A DNA stretch of 64,000 nucleotides, from contig CM040744.1 of NCBI GenBank assembly GCA_022829145.1, positions 7,909,001 through 7,973,000 on the forward strand, written 5' to 3'. Below, piece after piece: positions 1 through 13,273 of this stretch (position 1 is its first letter; every line of letters begins with the position of its first letter). Source of the DNA: Albula goreensis. Its lineage: Eukaryota > Chordata > Actinopteri > Albuliformes > Albulidae. Made by a program: the position numbers and the translations under genes. The notes beneath the pieces were generated by a model. It saw only the letters and a program-made list of their open reading frames with translations, was not told the DNA's origin and made no database searches.

Positions 1-2760
1 TGTCCCAATAACTTGTCACTTGTGAAAGGCCTACTCTGTGCCAAAGTAGCCAAGAAAGGGAAGCTATTGCTCTTGAGAACATGAAAATATATTTTTTTAA
101 AGTGTCAAATGTGAGAGACACTCAGCTTAACATAAAAAAACTGATCATCACCGTGGACACTTTTGAAATTAAAACTGAACCTCTATCCCCCACCCACCTA
201 AAAAAACTGTCAAAATAATACTTTAATTTTTAAGTAGCTCTCCACTCCGTAATGCAGTGTGTAAAATGCAGGAGGGATTTAAAACGTTTTACCCTTGACT
301 CATTCACTGGCACCACTTCATCTGTCATAGAGTGTTTTGCCATGACCAGGAGTTTCAGACTTATTCAGATATTTAAAAGGGTTCAGTATTTCTCTGAACC
401 CTCTTCATTGGGCCATCCAGCCAATGCTGTTTTGCTGTCAAGGTCACTTCCTCATTTTGACTTTAGTTTCTCCTTCCCTTTGAACCTTTTGCCTCTAGAG
501 CTGTTGGATGGGGAAGCACGAGAGAGTCACACATGCGGTGTGAAAAATCACCGCCTTCTCCTTCACTGGATTGGGGGGACCGCGACGTTGGCCACACTGA
601 CCTTCCCAGGATTCCATTTCTACATTTTTTTTGGGGGGCGGGGGAGCTACACCTGTGGTCTTGACAACGTGCGAGGGGGAAAAAAAAACCGGAGCTGTTA
701 CCATGGCGATGCTACGTGATGGATGCTTTGTTTTTCCCATGCGGTCCAGGTTCGACCGGGTGGAGCTGTCAGCGTGACCTTCACAGATCTACATGTTCCT
801 TACTCAATGAATGCACTCTCCTGAGGGAACGGAACGGAAATCCATGACAACTTATTTTGCTGGGTTGGATGATACATCTGTGATGGTTCACCACGACCTT
901 GAGCTGTGCGATACAGGCTCTGTCCTCTGAGCATTCCCTGGGCTAGTGTCCTTGCTGTGTGAAGTTGTGCTGTTGTTTTGAATCATTATGAATAGAAAAA
1001 GGGAGTTTAGTTGCTTAGTGTTTTAAAATGCAATTTGTCCCTATTAGAGAGAGAAAATGGTACAACATGCAAGGTATAGTGGGCATAATGTTCAGTAGTA
1101 TCCAGTATTCAGTCCACGGAGGACACATCGAGCAAAAAATAACCAGCAGTCAGAGAGTTTGTCTTTTTTGCATTCTATTATTTCCACTACTTGTCCCTCC
1201 TTTGACCACGGGACTCTGTATGCCTACTCCTGATTGACACCATTCATATTTACTGTGAGAAAATGTCTGCTTTCCCTTCACTCTAACACTGTTCTCTGTT
1301 CAATTTATATACAAATCATATTTGCTCAAGATACAATTCAGGGAAGTTCTACCCCGAAGGGCAACTTGTGATTATGTTTCCTTGTGTGCAATAGCGTCAC
1401 AGTCCTACTGGATTGCTTTCATTGTATTCTTCTTTAGATGACCAGTTCTATGGTTCTCTGGCAGGACAGCCCCAGGTCTCTCATCTCTATAAAGGAGCAG
1501 GAGAGCACACTTACCCACCATCCTCTGTCACACAGTGTCCCTGGCGCCGCTCAAGCCTGCGTTTTACACACTTGTTCTTTTGATGGAGGATGATAGTGAT
1601 GAGATTCTCATCACATGCTGAATTATCTATTATTTAAAGAGTCCTGTGCAAAAAGACAAGGATATTTTGAGTTGAGAAGGACTAATGAATGCAGAAAAAA
1701 TGTGAAAACCCACATATTAACTTGGTTTCATAGACATTCCTCATATTTATCAATGTCAGCCTATTATATTAATATGTGATAGATCATGCCTCTCTCTTTC
1801 GCTCTCTAATAAAGGAATAATTTTTCTAATTTACAAAGTAGCAGATGTTCATTTAAAAGCAGTGATCTAAATTAATCGAGAGAGAATCTGGACGTTGGTC
1901 ACTGCCAATTCTTAATTAAAGTACTCACTATGTATGAATTATATACCCTCATACCATTTCACTCAATCACTGGTCATCGGATTCATGTGTTAAATATGGT
2001 AATTGGTATATTAATATGAAAAGTGGAGGGAACAATACGTAAAGTCGAACTTCGCAGAAAACCTAAGACTTATAGCTTGTCTTACATAACATTTTAGCAC
2101 TGTAAATGTATGTTTAAAACATTTTTCATGCTCTTATGTCATCTCATGACATTCCCCTGTAATGCATGAACAATGAATGGCAAATGAAGGCTTGATTTAC
2201 AACTCCCAGCAATGTCATTTTTACACCCAATCTCATAATGGGCCTTCCAACAGTTAGATGGCTGTCCTACAGAATGTAAGCCATTTCTGCTCAAGGTTTT
2301 TTTCCTGAAAAGCTTATTTTAATATGAATTTATGCTGCCTTACGTCTGTTCTTGTCTGCCTCCATTTCCCAGAATGCAACCTGCAGTGGTCACCCTTAAT
2401 AGATTGTAAATATGTTGTTGCTAATACGCATGCAACTTCCTCTCTAATAATGTCTGCAAGCAAGACTGCCCCGTGCAATGTTGAAATCGGTGGTGGTTAT
2501 GTATAAATTAAATCTGCGGCAATCCACAGAGAAAAGGGCTATTGGGACAATATATTCTGGAAGGGAGTATTATAACCATAGGTAGACTAGAAAATCATAA
2601 AAGGACTATAATTAAATTGTGTTTTACAGATATCTCAACAAGTAAAGGGCTTTCCAAAATGAATATCTAATACAGCAATGGGAAGGTACAATGTGCATCC
2701 TATATTTTACATTAATAGTGATGTTACCCTTTAACTGAGCAGCAGTGGCCACAGTCCAAA
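1..2760. other. AT-rich intergenic or intronic spacer
   Basis: No coding signature was recognised. The open frame at 252-719 on the plus strand runs through a mixed-composition patch (about 480-780, with G and T runs near 625-650) and has no family motif. About 1790-1950 contains closely packed ATTA/TTAAT words and could be a small regulatory element. I see nothing else of note. Confidence 0.5.
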
Positions 2761-3060
2761 AACTAAATTGAAAATGTTTTCCAAAACCAGCCCTCCTTTT
2801 ATATTTTGGGCACTCATCAACATGCTGGTTTTCAGTCATCTGGAAATTCAAATGTACCCCCTGCCAGCCTCCTCAGCGCACAAGAAAGTAACAATCCATA
2901 CCCATCTGAGCCCTCAGGGGGGCAGCATCTGTGCCACTCAAGGCAGGATAGAGTCCAAGCTAGATCTGCTGTCCCAGCTCGATCGGGACAGCACCACATC
3001 TCTGCAGACAGATAATGAGAGGGACAGTGTTAGTAATGGATGGCGTAATGAGCAGGGCTG
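2761..3060 (+). other. Candidate exon-like open frames, unrecognised
   Basis: Two plus-strand frames are open together across about 2806-3015. One gives a Ser/Asn/Gln/Pro-rich peptide, the other a charged peptide rich in Asp, Ser and Leu. A plausible splice acceptor (pyrimidine-rich stretch ending TTTTCAG) lies near 2835, but I found no convincing donor before the stop codons. The composition is richer than the surrounding DNA. The patch could be a real short exon, a non-coding conserved element or chance. I do not recognise a protein family. Confidence 0.15.
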
Positions 3061-3450
3061 AGTGTGGAGTTGGGGGTGGGGGGTTGGCATGAGGGCGGGG
3101 CTGGTTGGCAGCGCTGGCTTTGGACTGGATGTTTGGTCTGGAGGGGTGTGGGATGCAGACAGGCCCCCCGCATCCCTCGATCCCTCTCCAGCACCCACCC
3201 CCGGTCTGGCTCCAACCGTCGGTGCGTCTTAATAACAGAAAGCGTCAGAAGTCATCAGGGAGCCGATCCGCTCAAGTGTGCCCCTCCAGTCTGTTGCGAT
3301 CCGGGGTCCGTCCCGATCCATGCCGAACCCCGGGACCCTCAGATGGCGCTGTCGATAGTGAGGTTTTTTCTGATTGGATGTTGTTGTTTATATTCAGTAA
3401 TTAAGACAAGGTGATTAATCTTCATGTCTACTGAGAGTCCTGCAGAATAA
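3061..3450. promoter_or_regulatory. G-rich tract plus candidate regulatory element
   Basis: A G-run tract at about 3067-3105 is followed by a mixed-GC stretch with several retained CpGs near 3290-3360. An AT-rich word cluster containing AGTAATTAAG and GTGATTAATC then runs to about 3420. This mixture is typical of vertebrate developmental enhancers, but conservation is not visible here. The short frames on both strands reflect low stop density in GC-rich DNA. Confidence 0.3.
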
Positions 3451-4400
3451 ATAGAAAAAAGTACAGAAACAGACAACTCTCTTCTTCACTGTCGGCTTCC
3501 TCACACGGACTATTACTTACACCTCCGTTCAGCCCCTTTCTTGCCCTCTCTAAGCCCATACGACCTCTGATCAGAGACAAGTGAACAATTATATTAATCT
3601 TTCTCAAAAATAATAGCGGAAAAAGGCAGAGAAATCTGCAGCCGTATGTTGTTTATTATCATCAACCTTTAATGTTATATGTGTGTGACCTCTCCCAATG
3701 AATTATGTATTTATTGAGCAATACTTGTAAATACAAACAGAATAAAGTGTTCTTTTTGGTATTTGGAATAGAAAACCTCACAGAATAAAGGAAATTTATT
3801 TCAGTGAAGCATATGAGGTTCTGAATATATCCCTTAGAGGATTTATAGATGTGTTAAGAGTATTAACTTTTATAGAACTTAGTAGGTCATCCAACTGACC
3901 TGCTTTGAAGTGTTTCTCTTAAGTCTGATTAATTAATCCAAGTCTTACATTGATTTGTTAATTACTCAACATCATAAGTTAAGTGGTCACCGAAATTAAT
4001 GAAAAATATTGTGTTAGATTTGTAAAAAAAAAATGCTGCACTAAGCTCAAAGATAAGCACAAAACACCATGATGATTAGGCTGAGGGCCCCCCTCTGTGT
4101 TAAGATTATTAAAATGTGGAAATAATTTCAAAACTGCGTTTTCAATACTTGAACTGTTAATAACTGTGACATATGCAAAATAGTTTATTTCACACATAAA
4201 AGTATTTGCCACAGAAATGGAAGACGGATTCTTCTAAGCCAGCATTTCAACAAAATATGAAGTGTGTCTCAGTTGCATAGAGCATAAAAAGGACTATCAA
4301 GGGCTTGCCTCTTTTGTCAAGGCCCTTTTATTCTCCTCTGTTTGTCTTGTAATTCATATGCACCAACACTGAAAATTATTTTGACCTTCTGTGCTATGGC
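3451..4400. other. AT-rich spacer
   Basis: I see no gene, repeat or RNA signature. A short run with TTAATTAATCC lies near 3930. Otherwise nothing is supported. Confidence 0.45.
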
Positions 4401-4800
4401 TGTTTTCACCTTGGGCGAAGCGCAGTTCTGTAGATCACAGTGTCAGAAGAGCATCATCGCTTGTCTGCGCTAGTGTGGTGTAATGGGAGGGTGAGACTCT
4501 CTTTCGCCCGAGGTAAGAGGCAGCAAATGCATCACGGTCGGTTTTATTCTCCGTTAAGCATGAATACCTCAAGGGATGTACAGTAGATGGGAAAATCTCG
4601 CCGGCACAGGACAAGGAGTAAAAAGCAAATATGTTCCACAATATCCTCTTCATATTTCAGCAACAGGGGCCGAGACTGTGCTGTAAAACTTTACTTCCTT
4701 TGGTTGTTTTGTAGACCAAGGCAGAGACGATGGTCTGTTATTACTTGCCATTTTAATGCTTCTTCACAAGCGCCCGCGGACATCTCTCAGACAAGGTGAT
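4401..4800. promoter_or_regulatory. Candidate conserved regulatory element
   Basis: Composition rises above the flanks, with CpGs kept in contexts such as GGGCGAAGCG, TTTCGCCCG and CTCGCCGGC. No long open frame with codon-like structure and no repeat-family signature is present. The inference of a conserved non-coding element is from composition only. Confidence 0.3.
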
Positions 4801-6218
4801 CAGAACCCAGATTTTGTCTTACTTTTCCCCACGGCTTTCTGTGCCTCCAATTTTTCAGCTTCAGTATAGTCACAATTTCTTATGGGAGGTTAAACACGGA
4901 ATCAAATTCAGTGCCACAGGACCTCATAATCTTAAAATATTGAACTCATTATCTGCGGAGGGAGATAAGAGAGGTGCATGTGGTTGCTACATCTTTGGAA
5001 GGCCAAAATGACTTTTGCTAACTTAGTATCGCTCACACACTTTAGATTAATGCTATTCTGTTGATGCAAATTAGCAGAATTGAATTTTTGTTCTAAGTTC
5101 ACAAAATTAATAAATGACCTTGAAACTGCTTCTCTAATTCTTCCCCCCATTTCTCCCTTACTCCACCCCCCCAAACTAATTGCTATTAATGATGTTTAAT
5201 TTGAGTTTCAGAAGTGCGCCTCATGTAGAAGCCACTGAGTCAATAAGCGTGTAATTGTACTTTATGTCAGCAATTAATCAAGGTTATCTATTAATCAAGG
5301 TTATGGGCTTTATAGTGACACATATCAATTACCCAGAGAATCGGTCAGCACTTTTTACTGTTAAAAACTGTACCCAGAAAGAGAGCGAGATGACGCATAT
5401 AACCCTTACTGCTACATTTGTTTTGCTTTCTGTTTTCACCTTGCCCTGATAAGGGTGAGCGTAGCACTTCATAAGGACAAACTGGAACAAAGCTATTTAG
5501 GGCAGGCCATAATTATGTAAATAATTATAATTATGCCATACAGAAGGCATTGAAAGGGACAAATGAATTATAAATGATTAAAAAATAGAAATCCATTAAA
5601 ATAAAAAAGGCCTAAGACAACAAAGTTTGTAGCAGATAATTAACAATCCAATATTTCAGCATATTCATTCACTTCATATTGTACTATATATTTATACAAC
5701 ATTTTCTTAGCCAGTTTGTCTGATGAGAAAATAGCTACACACTTATAAAAGAAAACACTGCTAGCCAACTAGCTGTATGGACAAACTTTTAATGCTCAGC
5801 CTTATATTATCTTTATTATCGCTGATTTCAAAACGGCAAACATTATACCAAATCAAAAATAATTTCCAATAAAAACAAAAGTTCAGTCTATGTGTAGGGA
5901 CCACTGAAAAGCAGTATGTTATCAAAGGCAACATGCAAAAAAAAACAAAACTTATTTGTATACAATAAACATGCATCTCATATAATAACAGGTGCATTCA
6001 TCCATTAACATTTGTCAAAGATTTTTCAGATGTGCTGAGCAGTGAGAAGCTGCCTGCTCATCGATCAGCGGCCGCTCCACTTTCTAGAAATCCTCACTGA
6101 CGCTGTCTTTTATGACACCTGAAGCACTATTTCTCACTGGCTTTTTACACACAGTCCAGCCTGTTTATCTTTCTATCAAGCACTTTTCTTGGCGAGTAGC
6201 ATCCAGTTTCTCACAAAT
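4801..6218. other. AT-rich spacer with homeodomain-like words
   Basis: There is no coding signature. About 5040-5310 is rich in TAAT/ATTA cores. About 5500-5545 contains AATTATGTAAATAATTATAATTATG, described here only as an alternating AT palindrome-like run. Some of this may be regulatory. Confidence 0.35.
5273..5304 (+). repeat. 15-bp direct repeat with ATTAATC core
   Basis: ATTAATCAAGGTTAT occurs at 5273-5287 and again at 5290-5304, a perfect tandem pair with a 17-bp period (about one and a half helical turns). The ATTAATC word resembles a homeodomain site. This could be a paired binding site or a small tandem duplication. Confidence 0.7.
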
Positions 6219-6234
6219 ACACACACACACACAC
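6219..6234. repeat. Short (AC)n microsatellite
   Basis: Eight AC units in a row, short and probably little variable. Confidence 0.8.
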
Positions 6235-8480
6235 GTTTTCTTCTTCTACTCCAGCTGTTACAGCACTATAAGGGTTCCACTGCTGCATCCTCAAGGTCTT
6301 TCATCAAATCCATTATTTATTTTTTTCCCAGCACCTCATAAGTTTATAATACTCATAAAATTTAACCCCTTGTGCCCAAAAAGTTGTAATTTTCCTGGTT
6401 CAGTTTTCCTGGCCAGTGATTTTTCAGATCTATGGTGGTCCCAGCTCCTGCTGACTACACCTGCCGTAATGTCATCAGTGGCAAGGAGTGAACATTTATC
6501 AAATTTAACATGGACCGTGCCACCTTAGGAGTCTGAGTATCAGGACCAGCCAGCAAGCCTACCACATCCAAAAGGAAACAAAGAAATAAACGTGATGATG
6601 GATGACTGGTCCATACCCCAGCACCTTTTCTCCCCATTCTGTTTTTCTTCAGTTAGGAAATCAATGTTATTTTACATTTTCAGTGTAAACCCCAGATCTA
6701 CATTGCCACATTATTTCCTGCAGTTAAACTTGGTGGTATATGGTATGGGCAACCATATTGTGGGAGTCATTGAGCCCAGTTATTACTGTGCATAGCAGAG
6801 TTACAGCCAACAAATACATGGCATTTAATCTGGAAGTACACTCCCTATTGCTTTTTTCCTTTACAAAAATCTATGCATAATTTGGATAACACTTCTTTAA
6901 AAATAGACCATATATAAAATGAATGCCTTTCCGCATACAACAATTCTCTATTGTAAAAGACATTTTGCAGAAAAGGAGTGAAACAAAACTGTGGAGGAAA
7001 AAGGCTCTCTTGAGAAAATTATTTCAGCAGACACAAAGAAATTCGCAGGAGAATTCGCTCTTCTCTATGAGGAAAGCTAAATGCTAAAGCTAAATCTTCT
7101 GCAAAGCATCATGGGCCAGTCTTTGGTAGGACTGCAGAAACAGCCAAGCTGAACCAGCTTAGTCAGTTAAATCACATGAAAAAATGCCAACTGCTAAATT
7201 GCACATTTTGTTACTAAGTATGACTTTATAACCCCTCTGTGGTATTGTATAAATATGTAGAAAATATGAATAATTAGCACTTAGGGAGTTCTGTGAAAAT
7301 GGAGCAGGTTTTTGTCATTCAGCCAATTCAGTAGATGTGCAGGCATCGACGGAGTCCAAATACTTTTCCCTTGTCTTTCCTAGCCTTGTCTACTTCCCCT
7401 CCTCTACTTCAAGGCATATCAGAGGGAGAATATGGGTACAGGACGAGGGGGAATGAGAGAAAGTAATTTTATCTATATTACTCCAATGTCTTAAAGTGGC
7501 CTGCAAAAAAATTATTTATTCCTGTCCAATCACAGAAACAGTTTACCTACTACCTGTTTCCTACATAGCTGTATCTAGTTCTGGATAGGCTAAGGTATGC
7601 GTTTTCTTTTTTAATTGTATTTCATGAGTGTTTTGACATGTTTTAAGCCTTTGACTTGCTCTGTATACCAGGTCTCCCTCTAAGGGAGTATCTTTTTAGT
7701 CTCAAGAGAGCTCCTGATAAAATCATGGTTAGCTAAATGAATACATAGGAAGAGGGAAGAAGTAAACAAGTAATGGATTAACAGGGAAACAGTACATAGC
7801 CCTTAATCCCCTGAAACAGTGTTAATAAGATGAATGGTCCAAACCGAGTCCAACTAACTGCAGTGTTACATGACAACATACAACACACAAGACAATTATA
7901 GATATATTATACATATAGACATGCATATAGACATTGTGACTCTGAGAATGCACAGTGCATTTTCACCATACTATGAATGGTAATAACAGTGGAGTCAAAG
8001 GATGGAATTAAGGACGTTTGTGGTGCTCTAATTCTGTACCAACGAGTACAGTTAAGTAGAAGTAGTGTTTTCAAAATAGAGCTGTCATTTGGTGAATAGT
8101 GGAATATATAAAAGTCGATAGACTTTAAAAATGACATGTTGTAAGTCACTACAGCAGTATGTGCACTGAAATACTAAAGTCTATCTTGAAGTACAACTTA
8201 TTGAACGTTATAATGAATAATGAGGCCAGAGGACCAGTCCTACATTTAGGCAGCACTTCAGTGCATACAACCTGGATCAAAATTATGGCTACATGAAGCG
8301 ATAAAGGAGTATGCAAGGTGTCCTAATCCCCTCCCCTTTCTTCCTCTACTCCTTCTGGAATTGCATGAAAGACATAAGGACATGGAAACAAGGGAGGAAA
8401 ACCAGGAAAGACCAGCAGGCCAAGTTTCAAATCACATCCTAACCACTCTGCCACAGTTCTGAATGGCACTCTGTTAAAAC
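6235..8480. other. AT-rich spacer
   Basis: No gene, RNA or mobile-element signature was recognised. A short direct duplication containing GCTAAATG / GCTAAATC lies near 7074-7098. Confidence 0.45.
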
Positions 8481-8910
8481 TGCTCGTAATATAACACAGA
8501 GGGCCACTCGGTGAGGCAGGGGAGTGGCGGGCGGAATAAATATCCCCAGATACGGGACACGCTTTATCCATCAGTTCCCACAACCACACTGTGAGATGGA
8601 GTGTCACCGGCAAGCTGTTGCCGCAGTTAAAATGTTCCAGGTTTCTGGAAAAGCTTGCATCAGCTATTTCTGGCGAGGAGACACCTCCGCCATGTCATAC
8701 GCAGCTAGAAAGCATGCAGTTGCTCAATAGTGGCCTGTCATGAGCACAGTTGTCAGTCCTCCAGCTCTAGCAATACAGCATGCAATCTCTGGAGGACAGT
8801 CCAGGCCAGGTGATTTAGATAGACATCCCCTATTAATGAACACCAATCACTGCTGAGGTGCGACTGCCATGTCCACCTTCAATGGTGTCCACCTGTTACA
8901 TTACAGTGTT
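8481..8910. promoter_or_regulatory. Candidate conserved regulatory element
   Basis: This is a stretch of balanced composition in AT-rich surroundings, with retained CpGs (8510-8710), an AGCATGCAG word and an ATTAATGAACACCAATCA cluster near 8832. Frames on both strands are short and unrelated to known families. Called from composition only. Confidence 0.3.
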
Positions 8911-10900
8911 CCATGCATGTAACAGAGTTGTACAAGATGATTTTCTTTCCTAATACAATCATTGAGTTGATTTAGGCAAAGTGTAAGTGATTCTGGCTTT
9001 GATATCAGCCATTAAACATGATGAATTCATGAGACTTTCAAAAGTATGCAAGATATGGACATTGATAAGATGTGTTAATATTATTGTATTTAGTACAATA
9101 AGTGCAATAATAACAATATCATACATTACAAGCTGAAGAAGAAGAATCTGGAAATGTTGTAGGAGTTTTTAGTAATTCTCTCCCTGGCACTTGTCACATG
9201 TATTCTCATATATAATATAATTTTATCAATAATCATGGTAAATAATATACTCTACCATTAATATGATACATGACTTGTTCACAAGCATCAAGCATTGTGT
9301 AGTGTTGCTTATGGGAAGTTTTCTCCTCCATGTGAGCAGGTTTGTCTTTGACCTTTACAGCACTATCTGGAATACCAAACCCTCAGACCTCTGATTTTTA
9401 GCCTGCGCTATAATTGCTTTAATTGTGATGGATGGTTTAGGGCCTGAAAGCCACTCCCCCTTATTGACATCTGTCGGACATATTGTCTGAGTTTTTATGG
9501 GTCACATGAGTGTACAAAAAAGACGGGTAATGCATTACTGGATTGACTAGAAGAGTCAAACAAATGAGAACTGGGCATAGGGATGAGGTCATTATTCTTC
9601 TTCCTTCTGAGTCCTTTCACCTTCTCCACTTCAGGCAAAAACCAGTTGACCCCAGATAAGCATTTAAAAAACGTGTTCATAAGTCACAGTGAATATCCAC
9701 CAGCTACTTATAATGTTATCACACTAGTTAGCTAATAGAGATTGCAAATGGATTAATACTGCTAGTGATCTACTTACCTATTTACCTAATCTACATTATT
9801 TTGATGATGCTAATGATAATATGAAAATTGAATAAGCTTGTTGGTTAATTCCAACTGGATAGTAAAGAAAATTGAAAAGGCACAGAATTCACTGAAAGCA
9901 CCTTGCAAGGAGAAGGGAGGGGAGAGGGACAGAAACTGAACCCTTCAGTAATCCCCCTATATTCGGCCCAAAGTGCTGTGAACAGTGAGTTATCTTAGCT
10001 TTATATTGCTTTAAGAGGAGAACACAAAGTTTGCTGGAGAAATGAATAGTTCTCTTTAACACAGAAATTTCCAAGGAAATAGTTTCAAATAAGAATTTAA
10101 TGGAAAAAAATATCTTAAATGCATAATGTATTCAAAAAAGAAAGTGAACTATTGAAAAAGATGGTCATCATAATCATCACTTCAAAAAGGTGGAAATACA
10201 GGTTTATGAGTGGGATGAGCACCTGAAAACACAGATGTCATCTGAACAGATTTTTCACAGGAATATGGTACATGTCTTATAGTCAATGAGGCCTGTGGTA
10301 TTTGGCTAAAGGCCTGCTTTGTAATGGTTGATGCTTTGAATTAGTGGAGTTGATTTCTATCAATTTGATGTATCAGTTATAAATGGTGTATCTCGTAACA
10401 GTTTTTCAAGCATGCTGAAGCTAACTTAGCTAAATGAAAATGAGATATGTGAGTGTGTGTTCAGAAAAGAGATCTATTAGAAGTAAAATATAGGTGCACC
10501 CTGGCAACATGAAATTACATTTGTAAGTCTGCACATTAATTTAGGTGGAAGGCAATTAAGTAGAACTGCATGAGTTGAGTTATGTATACCTCAAACAGGC
10601 GAGCTGTAAAAGAGCTAAGTGTAAATATCTTAATTAAATGTTGCATTCATTATTAATTAAAACTCATTGAAATAATTAGAAGTGTGCTCAAGAGGTGGTC
10701 CTTCACTGAGCACTGTTTAGCACTTGAAAAGCTGAATATAGACTGTTTCAGAAGATGAGAACACTTCATATATGTGATAGCGTTCCTTAATTTTAAGCAC
10801 AAATACTCAACTCAGTTTACAACACTGCAGATTGTGAAGGAGGAACAAAGCCAACTTGGAATGGAATAAAAATAAATGACCCTTAAGACGACCTTTTAGT
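8911..10900. other. AT-rich spacer, possible small element at 9330-9490
   Basis: Most of this is featureless. About 9330-9490 stands out: balanced composition followed by ATAATTGCTTTAATTGTG and a GACATCTGTCGG word, which would fit a small homeodomain-type regulatory element. No coding or repeat signature was recognised in the rest. Confidence 0.35.
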
Positions 10901-11260
10901 TATCACTTCAAAACGCATGCAGAAATCGTTAATCCATGGCCAACAAGGATTAATTAACAAACGTCAGTTTATATTAACTTATTATGTCTGTATGTCTTTA
11001 ATAAGCTGTTTGGAGTTAAAACAAAGAGATGAAGCTGTTGGGGGTGGCTGGATGAAGCAAATCCCTTCATTTTGCACTGGAGTTCAGGCTCGTGCCAGAC
11101 AGGGAGGAGCAGAAAGGTCAGACTAACGTTAATAATAAACTAATCTTTTCATCTCAGAGCCGTAGAGCCACAGAGACACCCACCCTCCCGTAATTATGTT
11201 ATTTTTGAGTGTACATCTCTGAGATGGATCCATGCAGCCTAACAGCCCCTCACAAATTTG
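10901..11260. promoter_or_regulatory. Candidate conserved regulatory element
   Basis: Dense homeodomain-like words (GTTAATCC, GGATTAATTAAC, CGTAATTATG) flank a GC-balanced core at 11030-11120. The short open frame there has no family motif. The pattern matches typical vertebrate developmental enhancers; conservation has not been tested. Confidence 0.35.
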
Positions 11261-13216
11261 AATTCAAATGTGCTTTTTGTTATGACTGTCCTAATGCAGA
11301 AAATCATATGATGATGGCATCTTTTTCACTTTTTATCTCTCATTCACTCTCTCTTTCCTCTGTGGCCATGTAATCGGCACTGCAAAAAGGCAAAGAGAAA
11401 AACATGCAACTAATCATATGAGATCTTACCATTGAATCAATTGAAAATCCTTCCAATTGCCTGTAAACACATTTGATGTGCTCCATAGCCCTGTTCTACA
11501 AAGAGATTTTGAAGGCATTGCTACCATATTCATCATTAGTTCTACTCCCCTGGCTTCCCACAATCCACCTCTGACTGTTTGTATTTCATTAAAGTGAAAT
11601 AGAGAGAAGGTCCATCATATCCCCAAACCCCCCACTGTCAAATCCTCTGTCCCCTTCCCAAAATCCATCTGCTGCAACTTATGCAAAAACCACTCATTAA
11701 GTCTCCTGAACCCATGCAGCATGCTGCGTGTTTATACCTAAAATTACCTCACAAAAACAAACAACAGAAATGAAATACAAGTAAATTCAAGTAAATGGAT
11801 TTACATGATAAACAAAAACTAAACTTAAATTAAAATAAGTGACCTTGAACTAAATAACATTACTACAATGTATGGTACTAATATCAGTGGTCCGAGCCTT
11901 GTATTTACCTGCAAAACTGTCTCCTCTTGTTGCCTTATTTTTCTGCCTTTTGTGGCCACTGGCAATTAGACTTGCAGGATTCTCTGTTAAATTTCAAGCA
12001 CACACATGCCTAGGCAGCTAACAACTGCATAAAAGTCTCTACACACACTGGGGATGCTAGTTTTAAGACTTCAAGCTTCGGATTTCTTGCCCAGTTTGCC
12101 AATGAGGACCATCATGCACATTTTCTGCCTATCTGGTCATGTGCTTCATTGGCCTGATTTAAATGGTTGTAGTTCAGACGCTCAGAACCATGAAAATGAA
12201 TAGAGAAATGATTTTCCTTTCAAAAGCAACATTTCTGAATGTTAAATTTCACTGAATATTTGTCTCCTAATTTTAATGCCTAGTAACTATTTTGAAAAAA
12301 AAAAGCAGCAAGTACACAGAATGTCATGATTGTATCACAGTGTGCTGTTGGCACAACCTGCAATATTTGTTTTTGTAAATTTGTGTGCTGGCTGTCTCTC
12401 CTCCCCTCCCATCATGCAGCACTCAAGGGAATGAATGAAGGGCAATGTTACAATAGCCAATAACACCTTCATGTGTCACATTGTGTGTCATTCAGACATG
12501 CTGAGTCAAAGAACATCATTGTGTGTTTGCAATTTGACACGCCTTACATTTTGACACATTCTGACACCCACCTACACAAGTCGAACTCAGCAAAAGCATA
12601 CACATTGTTACACCTTTGAAACATTTGGAAGCAAGCCTTTTTGTGCCGTTCTATCAGTAGACTGTGTGGGAACTGTGTGAAGTTGGAAAGGAGAAATGAT
12701 TACTCCCTTGATTAATATGCCAGAGGACAGACTTACTGAGAAGATATTCAATTTTGAGCATCACTCACAAGCACCCTTGGGGCAAGACAGATCTTACCCA
12801 TCTTGGGAGGGCTGATCTAAAGTATATTTTTTGGAATAGTATTGCACCAATAACATTAGAAACTAATTATTTTAAGCCTCCTGGGTGAAATTGTCACTGG
12901 ATATACAGCACAAACCCAAACTTATACTTAAGATACACTCAGGAACCATGCGTCATCTTTAATTGAACTAGAGGTCAAATTTCATTTTGCACATGGCTGA
13001 GATCTGACACTATGACTCTGGCTGTAGAGCAGATAGGTGAAGTGCAAAAGCAGACGAAGAGAGAGTTTGTACATTGTATAACAGTGGGGAACTGGACATT
13101 AATTATATTTTGTGTTTCCTTTGTATGATAACTTAAGACAAACTTCTATAAAATATTTGAAATGCATGCCTTATGTATTGCATGCCCACAAGATTGCAAG
13201 CACAGAAATAATAAGT
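11261..13216. other. AT-rich spacer with two mixed-composition patches
   Basis: About 11500-11720 (C-rich) and 11930-12150 have more even composition and could be weak conserved elements. No gene, RNA or repeat-family signature is supported. Confidence 0.35.
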
Positions 13217-13273
13217 CATCAATAAATGATATCAATCAATCGATGAAATCAACCAACCACCCAATCAATCAAC
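13217..13273. repeat. Imperfect (ATCA)n-type simple repeat
   Basis: Interrupted tetranucleotide repeat built on ATCA, CAAC and CAAT units, with a TCGATG interruption. Typical decayed microsatellite. Confidence 0.7.

Noticed and set aside
252-719. 155-codon plus-strand frame
   Set aside because: No recognisable domain; it runs through G and A homopolymers; chance length.
13217-13273. CRISPR-like short repeats
   Set aside because: A tetranucleotide microsatellite with no spacers, and the window is vertebrate.
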